A DNA stretch of 64,000 nt from Zanthoxylum bungeanum (taxonomy: Eukaryota > Streptophyta > Magnoliopsida > Sapindales > Rutaceae). The notes beneath the pieces are model-generated. The model worked only from the letters and a program-made list of their open reading frames with translations. It made no database searches and was not told the DNA's origin. Below, one piece after another: positions 35,638 to 47,634 of the stretch. A program made the position numbers and the translations under genes. The stretch is taken from positions 310,001 through 374,000 of the forward strand of contig SKCR01010151.1 of the NCBI GenBank assembly GCA_019454045.1. Direction: 5' to 3'. Positions within the stretch are counted from its first letter, which is position 1, and each line of letters starts with the position of its first letter.

Positions 35638-38004
35638 TGTTGGGGTTTTGATGGGGCAATTCCGGGTAAATGAAGCAAAACGCGGAAAATCAAAATTTTC
35701 TGATTTCAATAATTTTTCTTGGGCAATTAAAATAAACTTATGTATTTTAATTATTCAATACTCAAAACACTGAATTTTTACCTAAGAAATCATATTTCTT
35801 CATAATTACCGATTAGCCCCTCATAGTTTGTATTTTGTTCATTTTGATCCTCAAATTGTCAAATACAATTTTAAGTGATTCCAAATCAATCCCAAATGAT
35901 TTATACATGTCCAATACATCAAAATTCAAATTACAACACAAAACCACAAAAATCTTCAAATTGCCGAGAATGACAAACATTTTCCAGGTTTTGCATTTTA
36001 GTCCAATCTTGTTCAAAACAAGTCAAGATCAAATCCAATCAATCCCAAATTTTATATACATCATATATACATCAATACACAACACATATATGAAAAGCCC
36101 CAAATTTGGAAAGGGTTATGAACCCTAATTTTATAAATTTATCCAATAGACCCAATTACACCAAATTAACCAAATTCAATGCTTTAATCCAATCTTTATT
36201 ACACAAAAGAAGTCTTAACATCATGAAAAAATTCTAGATCATCAATGAGTGGCTTATAAACTCTAGAATGGCAACTTGATTATCAAATAATCAAAAGAAT
36301 ACTTAATTACTTCTAATAAGCATTCTTTAATAATCAAACATGCTAACGTCTTTCTACTAAGTTCTCTACCATCCAATTACATACTTAAAAGAGTAGAGAA
36401 AAACTAAGCAACACATGTTGAAGCCTAGATACTTAGAAACAATTTTCTAGTCGAAGAAAGTTGAGAAAAACTTACAAAAATCCAATTTTGCTTCAAGGTT
36501 TTCTTCTTGTTTCTTCACTTTTATCCCAACCCTTTTCTTTGTAAAATTTTGGTAACTTGAATTATGAACAAAAAATGAAAACATAACCTCTTATATTTTT
36601 CTTTACTTGGCCAAAAATTGAGAAAAAATAATAGCCAAGTATTTTTTAATTTTATTTCAATTTAATTAAATGAAAAATGATTTAATAAAACATGTGGTAG
36701 AAAATCATTAAACAATTTAATGTAATCCACCAAATGTTCCAATTAAATCAAGCCATTTAATCCAATCAAAAATGGCCATTTGCTTACTTTAATAAAGAAA
36801 TAAAATATTAATTAATTAATTAATATAATCATTTAACAATTAAATGATCAAATAATTAAATACAAATATCTGAAATATATGTATTATATTTACATTAAAT
36901 AATCAAAATACATATATTAATTATATATGTCAAATTTCATAATTTGAAAATTAACAAATGACCGAAAGATCCCAATCGCATGTATTTTCGTTTAACCATT
37001 AAACAACTTATAAATAATCAATATTATTCATAAAAATTGCTCTAGTGCTCTACGAGTATATTTCATTAGTGAGACTCTCTAGGTTCAGGCATATCCGTCA
37101 TGAAATCCAATTTCGTGTCCATAATCTACCCACTCGTAAATTATGACAAAAATAGATAAACTCTCTTAACCATACACGTTGAGGTCATTGCATACGTATA
37201 ATCCCTCCGTCATAGATAACTGGATTATTCCAGAGATATAGATATAAACGTCAAATTTCTATAGATATAATCACGTCGATATTTCTATTAGTAATCTCTT
37301 AATAACACTTAGAACTCACTTCTACAGTATACCACGGGCCCATGGATTTAACAGATTACTAATTCCATATTGAATACCTATGCTCTGTATATAGAACTGA
37401 CGGATCCTATCTTGATACATACAGGATATCTTGAGTATCAGTCCACACCCAACGAACAGGCGGAGGTCTGATCTAAATAGATCGGTGACGTGACTGCCAT
37501 CAAAGTGTGGAGGATAACTCATATATCCACAGTGGTATCTCAAGTCAAAGAATCATTATGATCACTCAACCCGAGAAGATTCTTATTGACATTGGTGTAG
37601 CATCCATTAAGAATCTTCGGTGAGTCGTTCAGTGTTTATCCGATATAAACACCTACATATCTATACGAGTCTCCTAAGACTCATGGTTCACTGAGAAACC
37701 ATTGGAATCCAATATTCCATTATACGACACGTACCGGTCTCAGCGGGTTTACTTATTGACCAAGTAATCGTAAACCTTGACCAGGAACTATTAAAGAATG
37801 ATATTGTTATGATACGTCTCAATGTCAGTTGCGACGCCTTTGCAACTGTATCATAACCAATCACTCTATGTCATTTGCGTCTTTACCATATAAATAAGAA
37901 GTAATATTGAAGAAACTGTTCATTTTATTCATTAATAAAATATTTACAAGAGTATTTACAGGGAAATACATAAGAAATTCACGCTCTGAGCATCAACCCT
38001 AAAA
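35638..38004 (-). repeat. copia-D 5' LTR (2367 bp)
   Basis: On the minus strand it ends CCCCAACA next to the primer site; its start reads TTTTAGGGTTGATGCTC where relatives have TGTTGGGG, so the first bases are mutated. Matches the solo LTR and the copia-E LTR along their length. Confidence 0.9.
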
Positions 38005-40383
38005 ATAAGTTGGCATATCGACATTAAATGACGTTCAGATAATACATTAGAAGTCGTCATCACAAAAATATCCGTATATCCATGAGCTATCCTCGAACTT
38101 GAGTTCAAATATATAAGAATTCTAACTATTTCATCATTGAATACTTAAACAGGTTCTGAAAGTCCTTGGCTATTTATATTCATCCGAAAATCTGTCTTCA
38201 CAGATATATCAAAATTATCTGGATTTTTCTAAATAGACTGATAAGATAAAATTTTCATGTGTAGCATTTTTTCCAAGAAAAAATAGTTTATTTTTCCCAT
38301 TTACATATCCCATTCTAAGATTATCAATCGTTATCTCCCATGAACCATCAAACATCATGTTAATCACAACTATAGCATTGTCCATTATACTTGAAAACAC
38401 AACAAACCGTTTAAAGAATTACACTTAAATCACATAGACTCAGTATGATTGATGTCACACACTTATCGCACTATGCGACAGAAGGCGACACAAGCTTGAC
38501 TGTTCCCATCGTCTTGTAAGACCATAAGCATCGCACTGTGCGATAATGGTCGTTGTTGTCATCGTACTATGCGATAAAGGCCACCGCACTTCCCATCGCA
38601 TTGAGGGAAAGACCCTGTCAAATAGTGTGACGATATCCGTCGCTCATATATGTATTGCTCATCACTTATAAAACTAAATCTAACCAAGCTCAAATCTAAC
38701 TCTACAAAACCAATAATTCTTCATCATTATGAGAAAATTGAAAGATTAACAAAAACAGAAACAGTTAGTGGAGAATACAGCATATCTCAACTTAATTTCT
38801 TTGAAGTTCTAATGAAAGAATAGTACTTTATGAATGAGAGAATGAAAGTTTTATTTTTATGTATTCTTTTCAAGTTATGACAACACTTATATGTCAAGAG
38901 GGTAATTTGGTATCTTTATTGATAATTTGGCTAAAATATATATAAAAATTTAATTTTGACTAATTGAGAAAAATATCTTACTTTTTTGTTTAATTTGGCT
39001 AATTAATGAAAAATCTATTATACCCGTCAAAATTACTTTACATAATATATTTATCAAATATTATCAACTTTTATTTCACATTTATAATTTTTATTTTAGA
39101 GCAGTTATAATTTAAAACTTACAAGACCATAATATCAAAGAAAATCTTATGGTCAGTTTGTGAGTATTACTTATTTAGTATTTTATATTTATTATTAAGA
39201 AATTTCAAATATTTTTAATATTGAAAAAAATATTTTTAATGTAATTTTAAACAATCCCAAAAGTACTTTTAATTTTATGATTATGAAATTTTTAAATGAG
39301 AGAACCTAACAAAATGGGTGATTTGAAAAGTACCTTTGGCAGAAAATATTTAACTATGAAGTGGTTGAAGCGAATAGAAAATATATAATATCGATAATCT
39401 ATAACTTATAATATATATATAAAACGCCATTGTTGACGACTTAGTATTAAATTATAGAATTAAATAAAATAAGAAACCTATTATAATATAAGAACATATT
39501 CTAAAAAACCTATTGCAATAATAAGACATATTATAATTTACTATTAAAATAAGAAATTAATTGCAGTGCATCATAGTCTAATTTTAAACCTTTTAAAGAT
39601 TTATATAAGACATTTTATAATCTATTATTAAAATTAGAAACTTTTTGCAATAGGAAAATGTATTATAATCTATATTTTTAAGCCTTTCAATGATTTAGTA
39701 TTAAATTATAAAAATAAATTAATAAACTCGTTAAATTATAAATTTAAATTAATAACTCTATTAAAATAAGAAACTTATTAAAATAGTAAGACATATTCTA
39801 ATCTCCTATTAAAAAAACATATTAAAATATAAAAACCTACCATAAAAAACTAGTCTTGTGCATTATCGGATTCAGTTCGGATCGGATCGGACCGAATCCA
39901 AATCCAAATCAATTAATGTGTCTTAAAAATATACTAAAAATAAAAGCATTCAAGTTCTATAAAAAGTTTAGATCAAATCAAACTAATAATATTAAATTCA
40001 TTTTCAAATCATAAGAAAAAAAATTTGAATATTAAAATTAAACAACAAATTGAGGTTATATGATTTAAAATCAACTGGAATCAATTATTAGTTCTTCAAA
40101 ATGAAGTAAAAATTAAAGCATTCAATTTCTTTTTTGTTACTTATAATTCGGGATGACAATAGGTCGGATACGATATTAGAATTCCAATACCCGTACCGGT
40201 CCATTCAACTAATGGGTCCGAAAATTTCACTAGTACCTAACCCCAACATATCGAGCCCTCACGGGCCCCGTTTGGGTCCATGTTCATACATGAATTTTAC
40301 CTATATTAGAACGGGGATGCCAATATCATTATCTGCCCGACCAACTAATCAGTATATAAAATTATCTATTTATCTGTCTATAA
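38005..40383. other. Gene-poor AT-rich interval with short palindromic repeats and element debris
   Basis: No gene is supported. A 62-codon minus frame at 38215-38400 has no recognisable domain. Three copies of ATCGCACTRTGCGAT lie at 38464-38575. From about 39850 on, sequence such as CGGATCGGATCGGACCG and GGGATGACAATAGGTCGG resembles degraded GC-rich terminal parts of hAT-like plant elements, without clear ends. Confidence 0.5.
38464..38575. repeat. Three copies of a 15-bp palindrome
   Basis: ATCGCACTGTGCGAT at 38530-38544 is a perfect palindrome about a central T; near copies are at 38464-38478 and 38561-38575, spaced 66 and 31 bp. Confidence 0.75.
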
Positions 40384-40867
40384 TGATACGAATCTTGATA
40401 TGGTAGAGACAAATCGGATCCAAGATACCGTAAACTCTCAAAGAACTTGCCTTTGAAAACTCTTGGAATTGCCTCAAATGAAACTTGCCGGCAAAGGACG
40501 CCACAAAGGATGCCAACCCTTTGATGAGTCTTTGTCCAACACTGAACTTAGAAGAACCACACATCTCTCACTAATGAAAACTCATGCACAATGCTATTTT
40601 TTTTATATAAGGATTTTGTCTTTTCATTAAAAAAATATGACTTTAAATAGTTACACAAACCAAAATCATACTAAAGCAAAAGTACAAAAATAATATTAAA
40701 CTATCCATAATCAACTCAAGCCCATGACTCATAATTTCTAGCTCATTAAGAAATCAACAAATAAAAAAAAATAAACTAACACAAAGCTAAAATAAAACGT
40801 GCATCCACGTTTTGGACCATACCATGTAAATAGATAAGTAAATACTAATAGTATAATGAAATTAAGC
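40384..40867 (-). repeat. Candidate gypsy-2 3' end or diverged 3' LTR
   Basis: Non-coding, between the end of pol and the window's hAT-like debris. In minus reading it ends CAAGATTCGTATCA, a possible LTR end, but I cannot align its body with the LTR at 46913-47600. Either a different LTR type or unrelated flank. Confidence 0.35.
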
Positions 40868-41440
40868 CTAAACACATGAAACTAATGCATACAGATCCTT
40901 GATGATGTGGGTAAAGTGTATGATTCTTGAACCCTCTTCCGTGAAGTCCATTTGGCCTCTAAGGTGCTTGTTCAATTCGATCACATGATGTTGGGTTAGG
41001 CCTGCCATGGCGTCTTTGATCTTCTTAGCTATATGCCTTGTAATTGGTTTAGTCGGTACATGGATTATATCAATGGTGCTCTGGACCAATTCTGGTGCTG
41101 ATAAGATCACATCATCCTCTCCCTCTTGAAAAAGATTCGACCTCGAATCAGTACCTACGTCAAAAAGAGAAAAGTCAGAAACATCCAAGGAAGCAGAAAC
41201 ATTATACTCACCTGGTAGGTCATCAATATGCATTATCATTAATATTTTCGATGACTTGAAAATGACTATATCCCCGATGTTTAAGCTTGGATCTCCCCTA
41301 AGCAGGAAATCTCTCATTACGCATGTGTAGCCAGACCCATTCACCAGGCTCAAACGCCACGCATTTGCGACCCTTATTCACATGTGAAGCGTACTGCTTA
41401 TTTGTTCTTAATATGTGCTCACGTGCTTTCTTTATATTTG
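40868..41440 (-). pseudogene. gypsy-2 pol C-terminal tail
   Basis: Follows integrase: NKQYASHVNKGRKCVAFEPG and WLHMRNERFP (41400-41340), then after a stop the LPGEYNVSASLDVSDFSLFDV block and an acidic tail (EGEDDV), ending with PITRHIAKKIKDAMAGL. This is the usual C-terminal part of plant gypsy integrase polyproteins, where a chromodomain may or may not be present; I see none. The roughly 15-codon GDGPFQV-type block is partly deleted. Confidence 0.8.
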
Positions 41441-41442
41441 TT

Positions 41443-42156
41443 TTACCAACTCTGTTTATTTTTCCCATCTAAACTTACTCTTTCCTCATCAGGCAAAGGC
41501 AACAAATCCAATGGCGTTAGTGGGTCAAATCCATACACAATTTCAAATGGTGAATATAAAGTAGAAGAATGAATGCCCATATTGTATGTGAACTCTATAA
41601 ATGGCAAACACTCCTCCCACGACTTTAAATTTTTAGTGACTATAGTACGTAGCAATTGAGTTAAACTCCTATTGACCACATATGTCTATCCATTTGTTTG
41701 GGGGTGACAAGTAGTAGAATAAAGTAGCTTGGTCCCTAGTTTACCCCACAAAACCTTCCAAAAATGACTCAAGAATTTGACATCTCTATCTGAAACTATA
41801 TTCATAGGAATCCTGTGGAGCCATACTACCTCTTTAAAGAACAAGTTTTCTATATTAGTGGCATCATCAGTTTTATAACATAAAATAAAATGTGTCATTT
41901 TGCTAAATCTACCAACCACTATAAAAATGAAATCCTTATCGTGCTTAGTCCTAGGTAAACCCAAAACAAAATCCATTGAAATATCTACCCATATTTCACT
42001 AGGTACAGGTAATAGAGTATACAATCCATGAGGCATCACCCTAGATTTGGTCTTTTTACAGGTGAGACACCGGTCACAAATATGCTCTATATCACGCTTA
42101 ATCTTAGGCCAGTAAAAATATTCTTTTAATGTTCCTAGGGGTTTTACTAATTCCAA
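41443..42156 (-). pseudogene. gypsy-2 integrase
   Basis: The zinc-binding part near 42150-42050 ([26 protein letters not shown]) has the CX2C pair. The catalytic core has [15 protein letters not shown] with the first acid, [13 protein letters not shown] with the second, and TTCHPQTNG then VNRSLTQLL spanning the third region. A stop at 41683-41685 interrupts between NG and VNRS (relatives read TDGQTEVVNR, recalled from the family), removing the third catalytic residue. The frame continues through [27 protein letters not shown]. The protein would insert element cDNA; this copy is inactive. Confidence 0.9.
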
Positions 42157-42253
42157 AATGCCTCAATAGTCCACCTCTATGAGCCTCTCTCCCCAATAGC
42201 TCACGCATACTACAATAAGATATGCACAATTTATTTTCTCTAAACAGAAATCC

Positions 42254-42740
42254 CTAATGCTGGTAGAATTTATTAAATACAGACTTAATACATGCATCAT
42301 ATATATCACAAAAATCCACATCACATGCATAACGTTCTTTAATAAATTCAAACCCTAGCATTTTAGCACCCAAAAAAGTAAGTAAAATATATCTGTGAGA
42401 AAAGGCATCTGCAACTACATTTTCCTTGCCCTGTTTGTAGAGAATGATATATGGGAATGTCTCTACAAACTTCATCCATCTAGTATGTCTCTTGTTCAAC
42501 TTTCTTTGCCTTTTAAAGTGTTTCAAACTCTCATGATTTGTGTGTATCACGAACTCTTTAGGCCACATGTAATGATGCCAAGTCTCCAGTGTTTGCACAA
42601 GTGTATAAAACTTCTTATTGCACTTGGGATACCTCAAAGCTGCCCCATTCAACTTTTCACTGAAGTACGCAATAGGTCTTTTCTCTTGCATCAATACTGC
42701 TCCAATACTTATGCCACTTGCGTCACACTGTATCTCGAAA
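42254..42740 (-). pseudogene. gypsy-2 RNase H
   Basis: [52 protein letters not shown] is the gypsy RNase H core; the conserved HTDHESL reads [20 protein letters not shown] is near 42390. A frame change near 42160-42260 separates it from integrase, and the first RNase H aspartate block upstream (about 42740) is damaged. Confidence 0.87.
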
Positions 42741-42861
42741 GTGATCTCAAAATTAGGTAGTGCGAGGACAGGTACGCTGCATAACCTTTCCTTGTGCGTC
42801 TGAAAACCACTCTCTTGTGCCTCACCTCATTGAAACCCAACCGTCTTCTTGACTACCTCAG

Positions 42862-43554
42862 TCAAGATGCTGCTATACATCTGAAATCCTTCACAAAGCG
42901 CCTATAGAAACTCCCTAACCCATGAAAGCTTCTAACCTCAGACACTGTGGTAGGTGTTGGACAATCTCTAATCGCTTTAACTCTCTCCTCGTCTACCTCT
43001 ATGCCATCTGCAGTCATAATAAAATCAAGAAAAATGATTATATCCATGCAGATTGTACATTTCTTACAGTTAGCAAATAATTTTTCTTTTCTTAAAGCAT
43101 CAAACACACATCTCAAATGTCCTATATGTTCATCTAAAGATTTACTATATACTAATATGTCATCAAAATATATCATTACAAATTTCCCTATATATGCACG
43201 CAATATGTGGTTTATCAGTTTAAAAAAAGTACTTTAAGGACTTGTCAAACCAAAAGGCATCACTAATCACTCATATATCCCATATTTGGTTTTAAAAGTG
43301 GTCTTCCATTCGTCACCCTCTCTCATATGAATTTTCTGATATCCACTCTTAAGATCAATTTTGCTAAAAATCCTAGATTCATGCAGTTCATCTAACATAT
43401 CATCTAGCCTAGGAATAAGATGTCGATACTTTACCATGATATTATTGATGGCACGAAAATCCACACACATACGCCACGTCTTATCCTTCTTAGGTACTAA
43501 TAACATAGGTACTACACACGGGCTCATACTCTCTCGTATGTAACCCTTCTTCAA
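42862..43554 (-). pseudogene. gypsy-2 reverse transcriptase
   Basis: The frame 43554-43267 has [34 protein letters not shown] and [25 protein letters not shown], the fingers and first catalytic aspartate. The frame 43203-42862 has the catalytic YFDDILVYS, then VRSFHGLGSFYRRFVKDF. A short frameshifted gap at 43204-43266 lies between them. RT lacks no major motif as sequence but cannot be translated in one piece. Confidence 0.9.
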
Positions 43555-43665
43555 TAGATCCTCAACTTGTCACTAAAGTTCATTTGTCTCCTTAGGATTA
43601 CTCCTATATGTGGGTCTATTGGGAATGAAAACTCTAGGCATGAAATCAATCTGATGCTCTATCCA

Positions 43666-44034
43666 TCAAATCAGTGGAGGCCCATTCTGGATGTCCTCTA
43701 TGAGCATGACTTCAAATTCTTGTAAAATAGAAGAAATAAAAATATGAAGCGAACTATTAATGTTAGTAAGTAATGAAAAATTTGGTGTGTTCTTATACAC
43801 TAGCAACAACATTAGGTTGCTAGTTTTATAGGCTCTCGTCACTTCTCCTTCACCTAGATAAAAACTCTTTTTCACTCTCATTTTCTTCTCACTCTCTCCA
43901 TCAGCCCCCTTTCCATTGGGCTTACTATTGGCTCTAATCCAAGTGTTTCCCTCATTATCGGGTTTAGATCCTATTTTTGTCACCACCATCACTCTTACCC
44001 CCCAAGGATACAGATTTTTTTTTCCTTTTTCCAA
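43666..44034 (-). pseudogene. gypsy-2 protease-RT linker remnant
   Basis: Low-complexity, lysine-rich minus-strand frame between protease and RT (KNLYPWGVRVMVVTK, then VKKSFYLGEGEV, and QEFEVMLIEDIQNGPPLI at the end). Related gypsy elements have a weakly conserved linker here whose end (FP.EVPNGLPP-like) leads into the RT; I recognise only that end. Confidence 0.55.
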
Positions 44035-44580
44035 TTATAATTTGACTTGATCATTATGGACATATAACATAATGGATTTGCCCTTATAATAGAATGAATA
44101 TTTATTCCTAAACTCATCATGTATCACCTTACTATAGAAATTCCACGACCTCCCTAAATATATGTGGCCTACCTGCATGGGTACCATATCACACAACGAA
44201 AATCTCAATCTTGCAACCAATACTGTGCTAGCCATGTTGGTGCAACTACCCCCATCTATGATCATATTACATGACCTCTCATTCACGCTATACCCAGTGT
44301 GAAAACTATTTTGTCTCTGCTACTCGGTATTCTCCTGAACTGTTTGTGCTGCCAATGCTCTCCTAGACACAAGCGACAAATTATCTAGTGGGTATGCTGC
44401 TCCCTCATCATCACTAGCATCCTCTAACACATGCATCTCATCTTCCACCTCCCCATTTGTGGAATCGATATTATCATCATCCTTCATTATCAATGTTCGC
44501 TTATTAGGGCATTGTGATACATAATGTTCCATCCACAAATGCTTAAAACACTTTACCTCTTTGGATTTTGGAATTACCAC
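44035..44580 (-). pseudogene. gypsy-2 zinc knuckle and aspartic protease
   Basis: Reading minus strand: CFKHLWMEHYVSQCPNKR near 44545-44490 is a zinc knuckle in which the second cysteine of CX2CX4HX4C is replaced; an acidic linker follows, then a frameshift. The protease segment is MIIDGGSCTNMAST (active-site region DGGS, 44265) through GHIYLGRSWNFYSKVIHDEFRN. The protease would cut the polyprotein. A plus-strand homologue of this segment is found at 47635-48074. Confidence 0.85.
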
Positions 44581-44679
44581 TTCAAACTTAACCTTAACTC
44601 TGTATGTCTCCGCTTCTTTTCCTTTACCACTCTTGGACTTGGGCTTATTGAAACCTCAATCTCTCCATTCATTACTAGG

Positions 44680-45783
44680 TTATTTCCCCTTCCAAGTAGA
44701 AGTTCCTTGTGAGGTGTATCTAGATGCAGATTTCTTCTTAAATTGTCTTTCTACCTTGATCGCCATGTGTAGCATATCCTCTAACTCCACATAATGGTGC
44801 AACTCAAATACACTTAAAATCTCATTATTTAATCCACCTAATAACCGAGCCATCATGGATTCTCTATCCCCCACCATATTTTCCCTAATTATCGCTACCT
44901 CCATCTCCGTATGAAAGTCTTCAACAATCTTCGACCTCTGGTACAAATATTGTAGCTTTTGATATAACTCTCTATAGTAGTGACTTGAAATGAATCTATT
45001 TTGCATGGGCGCTTTTAACTTCTCTCAGGTATCCACTGGCCTCTCATGGTTCATTCTCCTATTAGTTACCAACTGATCCCATAAAATTACCGTGTAGTCT
45101 ATAAATTCAATTGCAACCAAATTTACATTCTTTTCTTCAGAATACCTTTGGCAATTAAAAATCATCGCAATCTTTCTCTCTCATTCCAAATATGCCTTTA
45201 GAACATATCTACATTAGGAAGATGAAATTTTCATCTTGATGATGCCTATGTCATCATCTATATCCTTTAACCTACCATGATCTCTCCTGTCAGGCTCCAT
45301 TCAGTAGTCATAATTTTACTCATCATATTCATCTCTCCCATATCTATCTTCAAATCTATGTCTTAATCGATTATCTTCTCTCCCATAGGCCCTTCTATCT
45401 CCTCTCTGGAAACCTCTTCGCTCATCAAATCTCATATCCCACTGATCATATCTCTTCTCATACCGCTTATCCCTCGGCCTATACCTTTCTTCCTCATCAT
45501 CAAACTCTTCCAATTCTTCCATATATTCAAGATTATTTTCTGCCTCAAACTCATGTATAGGTACCTTAGGTGGCTGTTGCTCTGTCTGTTCCTGCCTATA
45601 TTATTGTGGTCCTTCAGCTCCCTTCTGAACACTAGATAATTGAAGACTAGTAACTTCCTTCGACAACCTCTCTATTGTCGTGTTCATATTTCCAAACATA
45701 TCCCAGAACTCATCTATATTCTTCTCCATGATATTAAACTTCACATTAACGTCCATGTCTTTCTCTGTCATCTCACTTAACAA
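44680..45783 (-). pseudogene. gypsy-2 gag
   Basis: The gag start is best placed at MTEKDMDVNVKFNIMEKNI (45768), a coiled-coil-like N-terminus. After stops and a frameshift comes an arginine-rich charged stretch (RYRPRDKRYEKRYDQWDMRFDERRG, 45522-45316), then a damaged capsid, and QNRFISSHYYRELYQKLQYLYQ...MMARLLGGLNNEI (45006-44680), the recognisable gypsy capsid block (YLQ..GSKSVEEY..EME family pattern). Several stops make it non-functional. Confidence 0.82.
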
Positions 45784-46897
45784 ACAAGTCAGTAATGATA
45801 AGAAATAAATAAAATAACTTAAACAAAAGAAACCTCACAAGCTCTCTTGATTCACTCTCTTAGAAAAACTTCACTCAAGTGATTACCTCTGTTTAATGTC
45901 GAATGCTAACCACTAATGGATTGCACAATCAGTGTGTAGCCCAAAGTCAGCAAAAATCCATAAGAAATCAAAGGAATAAAGGTATCAAGTGAAATGAGAT
46001 ATGACTCGAGAAGCAACAAAGATACGCAATCAATAAAACCTAAAGCTTGCAAGAGGGAGGACTAAAATAGACAAGTGCAATAAGTATGCTAAGTACGGTG
46101 CGTACTATGCAAATCCTTGCAAAACGGTCAATTAGATTGATTTTTTTGAATTTTTTTTGCTCAGGTGATCACTGGTCACTCAAGTTCTCGTAAGAGTCTA
46201 AATATTGACCGGATGATGTTTAGAGTCTGATCTGAAATGGAAATTAGAGTTTGATATTGAAATCTTGAATTTAGAGTCTGATCTGATGTTGAATTCAGAG
46301 TCTAATGTTGATGTCCTGAATTCAGAGTTTGATCTGAAGCGGAATTCAAAGTCTGATGTTGATGCTCTGACTTCATAGTCTGATGCTAATATTCTGATTT
46401 CAGAGTCTAATATTGAGTCTAATTTCAGAGTCTGATGTTGAGTCTGATTACAGAGCCTGATTTCAGAGTATGTTGTTGAGTCTGAGGCTGAGTATGATTT
46501 CAGAGTCTAATGTTGAATATGATTTTAGAGTCTAATGCTGCGTCTGATTTCAGAGTCTGATGCTGATGTTCTTCCTTAGGCCGAATCAGACCTAGGTTCT
46601 TTTTTTAGACACAAATGACTCACAATGGTATTAGACAAACCCTACAAACATGCAATGACAAACTAAAAACTTGATTTAAGTAAATAACAAAAAGGCCCCA
46701 AATATGACCTAAAGGACGAACTGATATGAAGAACACAAAACCCAAAACTGAAAATCAACCAAGAAACAAGAAAAACCACAAGATTCAACAATGACCGAGA
46801 ATCAAGATGAACAAGAATCTTGATGACCAAACATACACAACAAAGACTTAATGAAAAAACATAAAATAAAGATAGAAAATCATACCTAGGAACCCTA
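45784..46897 (-). other. gypsy-2 leader
   Basis: Non-coding stretch between primer site and gag. It contains the minisatellite at 46191-46576 and otherwise nothing I recognise. Confidence 0.7.
46191..46576. repeat. Minisatellite with GAGTCTGAT core
   Basis: On the plus strand, variants of TTCAGAGTCTGATGTTGAGTC recur for nearly 390 bp, with more than a dozen GAGTCTGAT-like cores at spacings of about 12-30 bp. It lies inside the gypsy-2 leader. Confidence 0.85.
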
Positions 46898-46910
46898 GGC
46901 TCTGATACTA
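46898..46910 (-). other. gypsy-2 primer binding site
   Basis: Minus strand TAGTATCAGAGCC follows the LTR end TTATCA after two bases; one mismatch from the tRNA-Met primer complement. Confidence 0.8.
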
Positions 46911-46912
46911 AA

Positions 46913-47600
46913 TGATAAGAAACCTTTTTGTGTTTGATTCCAAGAAGACCCATCCCACTTATTTTAAGCCCCAAAAATCGCGAATCTTGATTTTGTAAGA
47001 ACAAAATCCTTCCAAGATCAAGTTCAACCCTTAAGGAATCTTGCCCTTAAGAACCTTTCTTTATTTCTTTGGAGAATCTTAAACAGCGATACAATGCCAT
47101 AACGTTTGCCACAAGTTGATAAGTTTTTATCCCGTAGAACTAAGGATGAATCTAATTCATCAAGATGATGCAATCACGACCACACACACATGCATCACGC
47201 AAGGCACTTTGTTTTGTTGAAAGGGTTCATTTTTTAATTACAATTACAATAAATAATGCCCCTTTAAATAGGTGGCTAGCCCTAATTCTACCCAAACATA
47301 ATAAACCCCTAGTAAAATAAACCCAATAAAACATAAAAGCCTTCACATTTTTGTGTATGGGCTTTCTAATTTAATTAAAGTTCAACCCAACGTTTAAACA
47401 TACCATGATCTTAAACAACATAAAACATAAAAAGCTATATGGATAACTTGCGTCTGTATTTTGTCCAAGAAGGATTCTGAATTTGACTTTGACATAAACT
47501 ACAAAGTTGTAGATCTATAAGTCGTCTTTCTAGTGCAACTTGAATTACCAAAATCCACCAAAATATATCAATCTGACCAAGTCAATTCTAGATCATATCA
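46913..47600 (-). repeat. gypsy-2 LTR, minus orientation (688 bp)
   Basis: On the minus strand TGATATGATCTAGAATTGAC...GGTTTCTTATCA. The ends TGATA/TATCA are inverted. It is preceded in that strand by AAGGCTAAAAAAA, a polypurine-like tract, and followed by a primer site, so it has internal sequence on both sides. It pairs with 48075-48767 in inverted orientation. Confidence 0.88.
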
Positions 47601-47634
47601 TTTTTTTAGCCTTTTCTTCCTTCTTGAGTTTATT

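Larger units (their letters stand above)
30241..38004 (-). mobile_element. copia-D: minus-strand Ty1/copia element
   Basis: Reading on the minus strand: complete 5' LTR (38004-35638), primer site, leader, gag, protease/integrase, RT, RNase H, polypurine tract and the first 768 bp of the 3' LTR. Proteins match copia-E at 62279 onward, and the LTRs match the solo LTR at 19659. All genes have stops or frameshifts. The 3' LTR is cut at 30241 beside the unclassified insertion and copia-2. Confidence 0.92.
40384..47634 (-). mobile_element. gypsy-2: minus-strand Ty3/gypsy element
   Basis: On the minus strand: part of an upstream copy's 3' end and polypurine tract (47634-47601), LTR (47600-46913), primer site, long leader with a minisatellite, gag, protease, RT, RNase H, integrase and C-terminal tail to 40868. 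All coding parts are broken. An LTR matching 46913-47600 was not found at the left end; the left boundary at 40384 (minus-strand end TCGTATCA) is a guess based on similarity to the TTATCA end. Confidence 0.85.

Noticed and set aside
38215..38400. Minus-strand 61-codon frame as a small host gene
   Set aside because: No domain, no splice context and no neighbours to support it.
40134..40406. Plus-strand 90-codon frame
   Set aside because: Runs through GC-rich remnants of a hAT-like element; composition and lack of homologous pattern argue against a gene.
46191..46576. Regularly repeated units resembling a CRISPR-like array
   Set aside because: Repeats are degenerate and back to back without unique spacers, in a plant retroelement leader.
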